Source: Ochromonas danica (Eukaryota; Sar; Chrysophyceae; Chromulinales; Chromulinaceae). Taken from it: a stretch of 64,000 nucleotides of DNA. Position 1 is the stretch's first letter, and each line of letters opens with the position of its first letter. The notes under the pieces were generated by a model. That model was not told the origin of the DNA. It saw only the letters and a list, made by a program, of their open reading frames with translations, and ran no database searches. The stretch covers positions 39,722 to 103,721 of the forward strand of contig VKHL01000101.1 in NCBI GenBank assembly GCA_015146655.1. Reading direction: 5' to 3'. The translations under genes and the position numbers were made by a program. Shown piece by piece: positions 43,523 through 53,618 of the stretch.

Positions 43523-45619
43523 TCAAACAGAATCATGACTGCGATCATGGCCGTAATGACGTGTTTCTTCTACTTCTTCTGTTGCTACCAATTGGCTACT
43601 ACTAATAGAATACCTGTGGAATGTATCCTCTCCACGATCCAATGGAGTAAGACAATCAATCGCTTCGACACAATCACTACTGGTATCAATATAAGGAATA
43701 AAGCAAGGGGCACCACCATCTGTGCCACTATCAACTGGAACAATATCATTTGGGGAAGAACGACTGACAGTATAGGTTGCATCCCGACTTGGTGATCTCA
43801 ACGAAAAATGTCTGGGGCTTTTAAAAAAAGATGATCGCGCACCGGCCATCAACTTGAAGAATGCGCTTGAATGACGAAAGGGCTTCGTCTTGCGTTTCCT
43901 TTGATTGGCTATATGCATACATCCACAGTCATTGAGAGGCAAAACACAAAATACGGGGAAAATGACTAACCATTTACGATATAAGCTTTCAAAAACTTGT
44001 CCTGCTCTTCTTCATTAAAGAACTGTCTTTTCTTCACAGCCACATAGTAGTAAATCATGCAGATGACGAGAAACACTGACAGTGATATAGCTTGGTCACG
44101 GTTAGACTTCGCGTCTTGTACATAGAACTTTGCAAAAAACAGCGTTATACTGAAAGCAATCATAAATACAACACCGACAATGCCAAAAGGACTTTGTACA
44201 CCTCTTTCCATATTGGTATAGCGAGTACAAAACACCCAATACGCCAACATGACCAAGATATTCTCTAACGAGTGGATCAATACTGCAAAATTCATTGCCT
44301 TTTGCATTATTGTATTGTCGTGATAAGTGTGAATAGCTACAACAGCTAGACTAGCTAAGGCGAAAATAATATAAGATGGAGCGTCATACTTTCTTGAGTG
44401 GGTCGATAAACCTTGTTTGTGCTCCCGAAGTTCATTTTTCTCATCATTTTCATCGTGTTCAGAGGCACTATGGGTGCTATTATGCTGAGAAGAAGGTCCA
44501 ATTGGAGCATAAACGATGTTTATACCGGGAAACAAGCCAGAGCCCATCATTGAACTCACTTGCTTTGCTCCACAATCATAAAAACCCACAGCACCGCCAA
44601 TCATGCCTGGCAAAGAAAATAAATCAAACCACTTCACCTCCACATGAGGAAAAACAAATGGTAGTACAACTGAATATGGGAAAAACGACATGGCAAGCAT
44701 GCGCACATCCATTAAATAAGACCTCACAGCAAATATTGTGGCCACTGCCACAACACAAGCGCATATCGTCACAATAATTATCGCATGTGGAACCACCTTA
44801 TTTGATTCATTATCAAGACATGTTCTCATCACTTCGACACCAAAAAAGAAGAAGCCACCATAAACTAAACTCTGTAAGAAACTCATGCCAGACGAATCAA
44901 ACGTGTTATTGCGAATTTTCAGATTGTCAACATCACCATAGCGCAAAGAACCAAAAATCACAATGCCCACCATCGCTAATATCCCACATGCTAAAATTAA
45001 CCACCAAATAAATGAGACGGAGAAGGGCAGGACTCTCAATCCCATCGCCATTAACAAGACGGCTGACCATATTGCTACTAGCCAATGATCATCGAACTTG
45101 AAAACGTCCAAACATATCAGACCGAGTGAATACAGTCCAAAAGCAGTAAATACTACATACTTGGCTGCTTCTGCATAGCCAGTCATACAACCCAAAAAAT
45201 GACCTAACGTGCATCGGACATAACCATAGCAACCTCCGGAGAAAGGGATAATAGAAACCATCTCTGCTATACTACAAGCCATTGAGACATATGCAATAAT
45301 ACTAATTGCTGCTCCAATCATGTATGTCCATAATCCAGTCAATATCAAACCTAAGCACATCACCAGCTTTCATGAGGAACACAAAACAACATTTACGATA
45401 TAATTCATTTCCGAACTCACCTGCATGCCAATATATGGTTTGTTTGCCAATCATGACACAGATGCCTAATTAAACACATGACATTAATGTAAAGATCCAG
45501 TCGCCAACCGAAGAGATTATGATAGAAATGGTATGATATGAGATGGATTACTTACCAAGACAGTAGACATAGATAACTCTGAAGTTGTTTTGATTATTTG
45601 GATTAGTATTTGCCATCAT
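43523..45619 (-). CDS. APC-family amino-acid permease-like transporter
   Basis: Four exons: 45556..45619, 45421..45465, 43971..45350 and 43523..43908, giving 624 residues. Phases agree at all three joins. The first exons rebuild VIYVYCLGICVMIGKQTIYWHAG followed by LILTGLWTYMIGAAIS, a typical first helix pair of amino acid-polyamine-organocation carriers. Eleven to twelve helices follow; SGGCYGYVRCTLG near helix 3 and the long helix with GGFFFFGVEVMRTCLDNE near helix 6 correspond to the family's conserved 'GG-Y-R' and 'F-GFE' elements. The last exon adds a soluble Ser/Asp-rich tail of about 127 residues, likely regulatory. Substrate not predictable. Confidence 0.82.
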
Positions 45620-45971
45620 TTTTAACTGCTATATTTTCTAAATGGAGATAATTTCATCAGAGACAATACTAGTTTAATCGAAGATGACGAGAAGACAATG
45701 GTCTACTAGGTGGATTAGATCTCTCTTGCTTCTGGGAAAGCAGACATGAACAATTTTACTGATTGTAAATAATCTAATCGAATAGCAATTAAGTATATAA
45801 ATAATCAAATATGATATGATAGATAAGATAGGATATAAATGAACCAGACCCTCCCTTTCTTTACAGCAGCACGAATAACTGATAATGCTGATAATGCTGG
45901 TGATGAATCTCTCTCTCTCTTTGCTGTCTGTCTTCTGCTCGATGTTGTCTGCCTGCATGTCACACGGTGGG

Positions 45972-46340
45972 TGTACAACTTTTTTCGTTTTTCGGAGTTT
46001 CGGACGCGTTTCTGTAAAGTTAAAGGGGGTATAAAGCGCGTTTCTGACCTTGTCTGCATACAGGACTACTAAACAACCGTGAACAGGTTTCAGCATATAT
46101 CTTCATCAAATGAAATCCATTTATCGCCAAAAACGCTTTAAAGTGTGTAAAACTTCAAATGGAATAACATCCTGTCAAAAAAAATCCAGATCTAAGCATC
46201 TCAATGACTACAAGGCGAAGAAACACTTCGTATTTAATCTATGTGGAGGACACGGTCAGAAACGAGCTTTTGTCAACTTAATACCCGTTTAACATTACAG
46301 AAACGCGTCCGAAACTCCGAAAAACGAAAAAAGTTGTACA
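45972..46340. mobile_element. MITE-like element with perfect 46-bp terminal inverted repeats
   Basis: 369 bp. The first 46 bases (45972-46017, starting TGTACAACTTTTTTCG) are the exact reverse complement of the last 46 (46295-46340). Inside, GTTAAAGGGGGTATAAAG on the left pairs imperfectly with CTTAATACCCGTTTAAC on the right, so the arms extend to about 65-70 bp. No transposase gene. I could not recognise a target-site duplication. A 13-base motif CTAAACAACCGTG occurs inside (46069) and just outside the right end (46357). Non-autonomous DNA transposon remnant is the simplest reading. Confidence 0.85.
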
Positions 46341-46630
46341 GGACCACTTCCAGTGGCTAAACAACCGTGGTCATGTCGTCTGTGTGTTTGGCGTTTGGAC
46401 TTGAGACTTTAACATCAACAATTTTAGGTTTTCAGTAGGCATTTGAATGAATGGCTTGAGATTTGACGAATTCCCAATCTTGATGATGAATGAAGTGTCA
46501 CGACTACTAAGGAAGACTTTGGTGAGAGCAAAAAGAATAACAGAGATCCAGAGTGAAAGATATAATTTTATTCTACTATATCATACAGATGGCTTTCATA
46601 AAGTACATTCAGAAATCAACCATAGGCTGT
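46341..46630. other. Intergenic right of the MITE-like element
   Basis: No gene seen. Directly after the element is CCACTTCCAGTGG, a 5-bp-stem hairpin, then the 13-base repeat noted for the element. Confidence 0.4.
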
Positions 46631-47427
46631 TTAAAAACCTTGAACTCCACGATTGGCCAGATACTTCTTCACATTAGCATTGTTAGCAACTGCCTGCACG
46701 CTGGCATGAATCTTGGGATGCTTGGCCAGGGCTGCGTCAGTGCTAACCTTGGATCCGAAGGGCTCTCTTCTCCAAGAAGGCAAAGATGGGCCCTGCTCCT
46801 CAGGAAGAAACTCTCCAAAAATATAGTAGATGAGAACATCAGCAAGAGAGATAGAGTCTCCCACAGCAAAGCCCTTGTCTTCCAACGCGTTCTCAATGCG
46901 ACCCATGAACCAAGTGAGGAAGCGCTCGCGATTACTGCCATCAGCATGACCAGTAACATCCGTAGCACCACCAGTGAACCACTTGTCCAAAGTTTCAGTA
47001 GAGGGCTCAACACCATAGGGTACTAAAGTTCTGTAGGCAGCCACGACTTCCTTGAGATGCTCCTGCACACCAATAATATGAGCAGCCTCAAGATGATTCT
47101 TGCCCATCAAACCCAACTCAGAAGCAAGATAATAGTTGATGGCAGCAGACTGACCAACACTATTACCATCGTTCAGGTGAAGAATGGGCATGCGGCCCAA
47201 GTTGTGGGTGAGATCGCCAGTGGGATTCTCATAGCGACCATCCACATAGTCACCAGGAAACTTTCCAGCAACAGCCAGGAGAATGCGAGGCATCTCCATT
47301 AGACCACGACCATTCCAATACTGTAGAGAAGAGATAAAACAGTTTAGGATGTGAAGAAGAGAGATTTCAATAAAATACAGTGATGCCTTACTCCCAGGGT
47401 AATCTTAGAAACATCAAAGGCAGACAT
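46631..47427 (-). CDS. Glutathione S-transferase, sigma-like
   Basis: Two exons, 47392..47427 and 46631..47320 (phase 0 intron, 71 bp), give 241 residues. The N-terminal thioredoxin-like half begins KITLGYWNGRGLMEMPRILL, where the Tyr of GYWNGRG is in the position of the catalytic Tyr of sigma/alpha/mu-type GSTs. It continues with NLGRMPILHLNDG and SVGQSAAINYYLASELGLMG, the conserved cis-Pro and the QS glutathione-binding motif. The helical C-terminal half has SISLADVLIYYIF, the N-capping box region. Conjugates glutathione to electrophiles or isomerises lipids; cytosolic. Length slightly above the usual 200-220 because of a loop near 115-130. Confidence 0.88.
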
Positions 47428-47669
47428 AGTTCAACGGAAGACTTTGAGTCAACAATAAAGATCCAAAAGGGAATGGCAGGTAATTGATTGTGTGGTGAGC
47501 TGCATGGCTTGCAGTCAAGGGCAGTTCGGATCAAGGAAGCTGAAGAAGATGTTCACCTCCCAGAAGAGAAACCCGGAAATGGGAAGTTAACACCAACCGA
47601 GTGAAGTTAAAGTGTTTCTTGGGCGACCTTGGAGATTGTATGCATCTTGAAAGATCTTGAAAGATCAAC

Positions 47670-49716
47670 ATGGCCCACGGCACTATGGCAATATCAACAA
47701 CATGCATGATCCTGCTTTGTATCACGTTGGGAAGGCCAGCCACCCTATCACTGGAGATAAATGGTGTATCTGCCCCTGTACTATATGTGAGACGAGGTAT
47801 TTTCCACCGCTCGTTGCATGGAATTCCATGGAATGAATTGACTTGGTTTCATTTCATTTCGTTTCCATCAACAACTCCTCCCAACATGAACAATAAAAAC
47901 CGAGACGAAGATGAGGAAGATTATAGTGATGGTGAATTTCAAGGATTGTTCCGTGTTCGGGACTCTGAAGAAGAGATCTTCTATTTCGACTCTATCGTTC
48001 TCAATCCTTCTTCATCCTCCCAACCAAACAATCATCACCAATCACACTTAGAAGATGGTCTGCATGTTGACTTTGTCTATCGATTCTGTCATGATCATAA
48101 GTTCACAGCCAATCTATTCATAGCAAATGCTGGAGTTGATCTATCTTTGTCTATCTATCGCACATTGTTTAGTATAGGCATGACTATTCTGCCCTGGTAT
48201 TGGATGGGCTTTGCCTCGAAGAAAGTTGTCATATCTGATGCCATTGCTGAGCTTGCTCAACTCGATGAACACATTCTATCTTACTGGGAAGATGTCTACG
48301 TGCATATTCTTGCAGAGTTTGTCTACGTGAACAAATTGTCTTTCCATCGTGTTGAGCTGAACTGTTCCTTTCCTCATCCTTCATCATCATCATCTTCTTC
48401 TTCTTCTTCATGTGTCCCTTTTCCTGATGGTGAAAGACTGGGGATAGTAGGTCTGTCTCTTATACCAACTAGTTCTAATCTAGTTCCCCTAGGAGGTAAG
48501 CAAGTAAATTGACTGTAACTGGTGGAAAAGACTTGTTCTAATTATGATTGATTGATGTTCAATGTTAGGTGGGAAAGATAGTTTAGTTGTATGGCATCTT
48601 GTTAGTCAATCCATGCAAAGTACCAACAAGCCAGTGTTAGTCTATGTTTCTGATGGATTTGAAGAGTATAATCTGAATTATCGCTTAGAAGAGATCGTTC
48701 AACAGACAAAGTGTCGTAAAGTAATTGGTAGGTGGAAAACCATTGTATGTTCCATGTTTTGGTCATCATTCTCATTATCACTGTATGTCTGTACTTAGTG
48801 AACCATGACTTTCATTATCAAGACTTGGGTCAGGTCTGTAGGTCGTACCTCACTCCATGTGGACATCCCTGGGCTGGTCTCGTGCTATTTGACTGCCTGC
48901 TGGTAATGAATGAACAGTTACACACTTTGTTTTATCGTATTCTCATCGAGATCTTTTCTCATCTCTGGATAGGTTTCCTTATGCATGTCTCCAAGTGATT
49001 CTCGTATTATTAGTTTTGGTCACGAAAAGTCTGCTGATGAAGGCAACAATCTATTCTTACCCAACACAACTATTGAAGTCAATCATCAATATGATAAAAG
49101 TTCACCCTACATGCGATTAAGTCAAACTTATATAGAAGATTTCATCACTAAAGATGTAACCTTGAGCACGCCATTGAGTCATATCTATGAAGTTGAGGTA
49201 AGCACATGCTCTATGTATGATAGTGTAATAATGTGTTTGGTGTGAATTTACTTATTACATTGTCTTGTCTAGATTGCAAGGATATTCTGTGAAGAAGAGC
49301 AATTAAGGGCCTTTCATAAGCTATTCTTGTCATGCAATGAACCAATTCAAGGCAGTCAATGGTGTCTGGCATGTGACAAGTGTGCCTTTATCTACCTTCT
49401 CTTATCTGCACATTGTCCACCAGCCTACTTACAGCAGCTGTTTACAAGAAACATGTTTGATGATAGATCTTTGACAGACAAGTTTTTGAATCTGTTAGGA
49501 AAAGGCGGTATGAAACCATTTGATTGTGTGGGTACAACAGAAGAAGCTTCTTTGGCAGTACTTCTAGCAGCTCATCAACACTATTGCAACTCCATTACAA
49601 ACCTGCCACCTGTTCTGGAAGCAATGTGCAGGTATTGTAAATTACCAAGTATGGAAGATAGAACCTTTTGGGATGCCATCAAAAGAGATGAATTAATAGC
49701 AAAGCATGCACATTAA
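47670..49716 (+). CDS. MurL-like PP-loop ATP-pyrophosphatase family protein
   Basis: Five exons: 47670..48495, 48569..48727, 48799..48902, 48973..49197 and 49273..49716. All phases agree, giving 585 residues. The HUP/PP-loop motif is rebuilt at join 1: PLGGGKDSLVVW (about 274-285). Bacterial MurL, as I recall the family, is an epimerase of UDP-MurNAc-L-Ala-glutamate with an N-terminal part like ILPWYWMGFASKKVVI...LAEFVYVNKL, a GHP-A stretch (CGHPWAGLVLFDCLL), FGHEKSADEGN, VNHQYDKSSPYM and a Cys-rich end CLACDKCAFIYLLLSAHCP with KPFDCVGTTEEA; all are visible here in that order. The N-terminus contains a hydrophobic stretch (about 9-22) that may be a signal or anchor. Function here is unknown. 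The closest alternative is another N-type ATP-pyrophosphatase. Confidence 0.72.
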
Positions 49717-50092
49717 GCAAACCACCAGATTCTACCAATTTATATGTTAAGATCACTTCTAAGCGACCTACAGTACCACTAGTCCACACTATGACTGTTA
49801 CTATTACTGCACTAATATTCTTTTAAACATACAGCACAAATGTCTCCAGGATTCTGACGTTTAGCGAGACAATAGACATGGTCATCACAGGAGAAATACA
49901 AACATTCTACTTGAACAACAAACAAATCAGCAAAGAATCATCATTCATACAAAATATTAAACGGTGGTGGGTCTGGCGGAAAAACCCGCCAAAACATAGT
50001 AAATATACATCAGAACATAAAGCACAAATCAAAGATCTCTCACTTGGCAACTATCACTTCTGACTGACATTGGAAAAGAACCACCCGCTAGT
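49717..50092. other. Tail-to-tail intergenic region with small hairpin
   Basis: About 375 bp between convergent genes. A GGCGG-AAAAAC-CCGCC hairpin lies at about 49976-49991; it might help end transcription. Nothing else recognised. Confidence 0.4.
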
Positions 50093-50830
50093 CTAGAACG
50101 AAACATTTGAGACCACTGAGAATGTCAAATCATCTTCAATAACAGGAACAACCACTTGAGATGAAACCCCATTGCGATTATTCCCATTTCCTTTTATTTT
50201 CCCCGACAATTTTGATGGAGATAAGTTATCATTTGAAGAGACACCACCTGCTGGAGGCTTCCTCTTCTTTGAGCTGGTGATATTCAACGGGTTTTTAGCA
50301 CTGCCACTATGACCACTACTACTATTAATACTCTCATGATGTTCTTCAATAGGACCTAATAGGTTACTAGTTGGTTGTGGAGGTAATGGTCTAGCAGCAG
50401 GATTCTTACAAAAGCAGATATATGAACGATAATGATCGCCAACATGCTTTCGAAGATGTTCAAAATAAATACCACGCTTTTCTAATATTTTATTCCATTT
50501 AGCAACAGATTTTTTAATCTGTCGATTCATTTCACGATGTAATGATCCCGTGATACAAATAGAAGCAAATGGTAAGAAAAGGTTAATTAATAACAAAGGA
50601 CATGAAGGTGTATGAGCAGTTTGATAATGATGATTAATCTCATTAACAAATGTTTGTAATTCCTCTCTTGTTATAAATCCTACGACATCTTCGGAGAGAT
50701 TGGTAGGGATGACAAAATACCGACAAGTTGGCTTGCCACCACATGACTGAGGTAAGCCACATTGACTATCTATCCCTCCATTACGTTCTAACACCAAGAC
50801 AGTGTTTAATGGTGGGAGAAAGGATGGCAT
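50093..50830 (-). CDS. GOLGA7/ERF4-like protein (tentative)
   Basis: Single exon, 245 residues from an ATG at 50830. Residues about 35-150 fit the loose pattern of Golgin A7/ERF4, the accessory subunit of DHHC palmitoyltransferases: RYFVIPTNLSEDVVGFITREEL, FVNEINHHYQ, a hydrophobic stretch LLLINLFLPFASICI, then MNRQIKKSVAKWNKILEKRGIYF. In ERF4 proteins the order 'P-L, I-EEF, IN, hydrophobic, helix, N-K, G-' is conserved. The remaining 95 residues are low-complexity Ser/Pro/Asn with a Lys-Arg patch. No catalytic residues are expected for this family. The assignment rests on pattern and order only and could be wrong. Confidence 0.45.
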   Translation of the reverse strand: MPSFLPPLNTVLVLERNGGIDSQCGLPQSCGGKPTCRYFVIPTNLSEDVVGFITREELQTFVNEINHHYQTAHTPSCPLLLINLFLPFASICITGSLHREMNRQIKKSVAKWNKILEKRGIYFEHLRKHVGDHYRSYICFCKNPAARPLPPQPTSNLLGPIEEHHESINSSSGHSGSAKNPLNITSSKKRKPPAGGVSSNDNLSPSKLSGKIKGNGNNRNGVSSQVVVPVIEDDLTFSVVSNVSF

Positions 50831-51619
50831 TATTGTAAAGAGAGGAAGATGAACTTTTGTGATTGGCGTGTACTAGCAAAACTAATAGATGAAACAGATT
50901 ATAATACCACAAGACTGTGACTAACGAGAACTATCTATATTTGCTCAAAACTATTTCTACGGACGGTGAACTTCAATGAAGTCTCCACTTTGTCTTGGTG
51001 TATTAAAATGACTATGACTATGATAATTAATTAATTAATTTTTCTATTAAATTTCTCAGAGTAAGAACAAGAAGAAGATAAAATGACAAAGGTCAGCTGA
51101 GATAATATATAATAGGATGGATATAGTGGATATTGACTAGTCTAGTCTAGTGCAATAATAATTTGGATCAGATGAATATTTCAATGTTTTGTGGTGAAAC
51201 AAGACAAGACAGCAACTGAGAGGTGCACTAACCGCCGAGCAGGTAAAAAGCTACTATCTTGACTTATAAGTCATATGTCTCTCTTTGAGACATTCTATAT
51301 AGAGTTTACATATAGACTAATATGGTTTTAAAGTCATGAAACCTCACCTTTCCACTGTCGGAGTGGTGGATTTCCACCTCGTCAGTCAATGACTGTGATA
51401 ATGATGAAGAGTATTGAATTACCTCATTGATTACTGCTGACTCTTGCAAACTAACAAACGAAACTGAGTTCCTGTTAGCAGTTGTAGCGTGATCACCACT
51501 ACTCACTTAGACTCATTGACCCTGTGACTGGACTACCATTGAATACCAACCACAACACAACAAAACACAAAAACAACACAACAATTCCACGGAATTAGGA
51601 CAGGACAATAGGACAGAGC
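50831..51619. other. Divergent intergenic region
   Basis: About 790 bp between divergent starts. A minus-strand frame at 51306-51506 starts with GTG and ends at a possible donor (AAAG-GTGAGG, near 51349); it may be a 5' exon fragment of the minus-strand gene, but no acceptor could be linked. The TTAATTAATTAATT tract at about 51027-51042 is AT-only. Confidence 0.4.
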
Positions 51620-53338
51620 ATGTCATCCTTCTCTCCTTCCTCTCTTTCAGAAGCATCTCCAAAGAGTCTAACATTCTTCGATTTACCCTATGATCTCTGT
51701 CTGGATATCCTGCAAACTTGGATTGCTCATCTGCCGTCTTTCGCTATGATGGATATTGCTTTCAGTCACACATATCGAACATATCTCCTCCTCTTATTCA
51801 GTGATGCATATTTCTTCCTTCCTATCAATACACCTATCATATTACGTAGTGTAACGAATGAAAAGGCATTCTTAAGATGGTTGTCTGATCGACAAATCAA
51901 AATACGTTATCTAAGCATAGCTTGTCGTACTTTAGAATCTCTTACTGATCCTATTGTCCTTCGAGGATTAACCGAGATGAAGCTTTATCGCAATATCTCT
52001 ATGGCTACTACAGCCTTTGCTTTATTGCCATCTTTCTTAATCTATAGTACACCTTCTTTAACTGCTTTACATCTCTATGGCACTGGCTTGTCTGACTTAG
52101 ATCTACTTCCTTTATTAAAAGTCAGTGGGAAACGATTGAAGTGTTTGAAAATCTCTAGCCCAGAGCCAAGTCAAGCAATGATTTCTCGTATTGCTTATCA
52201 CTTTTGTAAAGGATTGCAAGAACTCTGTCTCACTCATGTTGAACTTGAAGACGGTCACTTCCATTGTCTTGCTGGCTGTATCAACTTGCGCTCACTTCAG
52301 CTCTCAGTTAGACGATTGACTTTTCCATCTTTCCTTCATCTCGCATCGCATTGTCGACAGTTGTCTACTATTGTATTACGAGACTGTTCTTTTGAAGGTG
52401 ATACGAATCTAATCAAATGTGTGCATTATTTGAAGCATTTGAAACATTTTGTTGCCTTGGGTTGGAGCAAGACAGCAGCTACATCCTTGTTATTCCTCTT
52501 ATATCATTGCCCTCACCTTTTATCTGTTCTTACAAGTGATTATGAGTTCTTCGCTGAAACTGGAAATACTCTGGAGCCTTTTATTGGACCAGATGGATGT
52601 TTGATTGAAAGAGATGATGACAGTGCTGACGACTGCCTTTATGATAAAGGCTGTTCCATTCAATGGAAAACATCAATATCGCCATCAGATCTATTATCTG
52701 TTTTACGGAAAGCTTCATCTGTTTCCTCACTTTCTTGTTATTATCCTTTTTCTTTTACTCGTAGTACCTGGTCTCTGATAGCATCCATACATGGTCAGTC
52801 ATTGACTGAATTTATCTATACTTATCCATCTCAGATTCGAGAAGACAATTTACACTGTCTCTTAGCAAAGTCTAACAATCTCCGGGTACTCTGTCTATCG
52901 GCATGTAAGCATGGACTACAAGATAGCACCTTGCGAGCCTTGGCGGATGGTTCTTCCTGCCTATCACTATGTTTTCTTCGTCTTGAACAAGCGGTGCTTA
53001 TCACTGATGAAGCGATTATTTGCCTTTTGCAGCGGTGTGCGCATTTACAGATGTTGCATCTACCACATGCTATACGGCTTTCTGATCGCTCTTTGCATGC
53101 TGTGCCTCGTTGTTGTCCATGTATAAAAGAAATGAATTGGACAGGCACTGCTGTGACAGCCAATGGAATTGGAAAATTATTGTCAGTGGTTACTATTGCC
53201 AGGTCCAACAGACGATTCACTTTGTTAGTCAACAAATCACTGAAGAACGAACTTCATCCCATTTTAGTTCAAATGCAAGAATGTGAAGGGATGAATTGGT
53301 TGCCTTTCATTACTTTTGGCATGCCTGGAGAGGCTTAG
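51620..53338 (+). CDS. Leucine-rich-repeat protein with F-box-like N-terminus
   Basis: Intronless, 572 residues. The N-terminus (FFDLPYDLCLDILQTWI) resembles the first helices of an F-box (LP-hhh-Ih-hh) but is degenerate. From about residue 130 onwards it is built of cysteine-containing-type leucine-rich repeats: LTALHLYGTGLSDLDLL, LKCLKISSPEPS, LQELCLTHVELED, LRSLQLSV, LSTIVLRDCSF, and near the end LRVLCLSACKHGLQDSTL, LCFLRLEQAVLITDEA and LQMLHLPHAIRLSDRSL. Such AMN1/FBXL-type proteins usually choose substrates for SCF ubiquitin ligases, but the F-box is uncertain here. Cytosolic; no membrane segment. Confidence 0.75.
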   Translation: MSSFSPSSLSEASPKSLTFFDLPYDLCLDILQTWIAHLPSFAMMDIAFSHTYRTYLLLLFSDAYFFLPINTPIILRSVTNEKAFLRWLSDRQIKIRYLSIACRTLESLTDPIVLRGLTEMKLYRNISMATTAFALLPSFLIYSTPSLTALHLYGTGLSDLDLLPLLKVSGKRLKCLKISSPEPSQAMISRIAYHFCKGLQELCLTHVELEDGHFHCLAGCINLRSLQLSVRRLTFPSFLHLASHCRQLSTIVLRDCSFEGDTNLIKCVHYLKHLKHFVALGWSKTAATSLLFLLYHCPHLLSVLTSDYEFFAETGNTLEPFIGPDGCLIERDDDSADDCLYDKGCSIQWKTSISPSDLLSVLRKASSVSSLSCYYPFSFTRSTWSLIASIHGQSLTEFIYTYPSQIREDNLHCLLAKSNNLRVLCLSACKHGLQDSTLRALADGSSCLSLCFLRLEQAVLITDEAIICLLQRCAHLQMLHLPHAIRLSDRSLHAVPRCCPCIKEMNWTGTAVTANGIGKLLSVVTIARSNRRFTLLVNKSLKNELHPILVQMQECEGMNWLPFITFGMPGEA

Positions 53339-53618
53339 CATCTGTGTTCGCCCCATAACAATAATTAACACTGTTATCTTCACTACTACCGTAATATGAT
53401 AATAACGTGAGTGATTCATAAGGCTACTCTTTGTTCTGTGTATTTAATACTATCTATGTTGACTTGATTGCTTTCACTTTTCATCATAGTGGAGGAAGAG
53501 TTTAAATCGAGACCAACAAGATGTCATGCATTAATCTTATCTCTTATGTCATACAGGTTCTCTCTTGCCTTCATTGGCACTAGAGGCAACCAAGCAGTTC
53601 TCAACGATTGTTTGTTCT

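Noticed and set aside
43373-43795. Plus-strand 140-codon frame
   Set aside because: Antisense to the permease's last exon, which is supported by matching splice phase.
46553-47026. Plus-strand 157-codon open frame
   Set aside because: It is antisense to the GST gene, whose motifs and splice pattern are clear.
51306-51506. Minus-strand 66-codon frame as a gene
   Set aside because: Starts with GTG, no family resemblance, and no acceptor could be linked to its possible donor site; mentioned only in the intergenic note.
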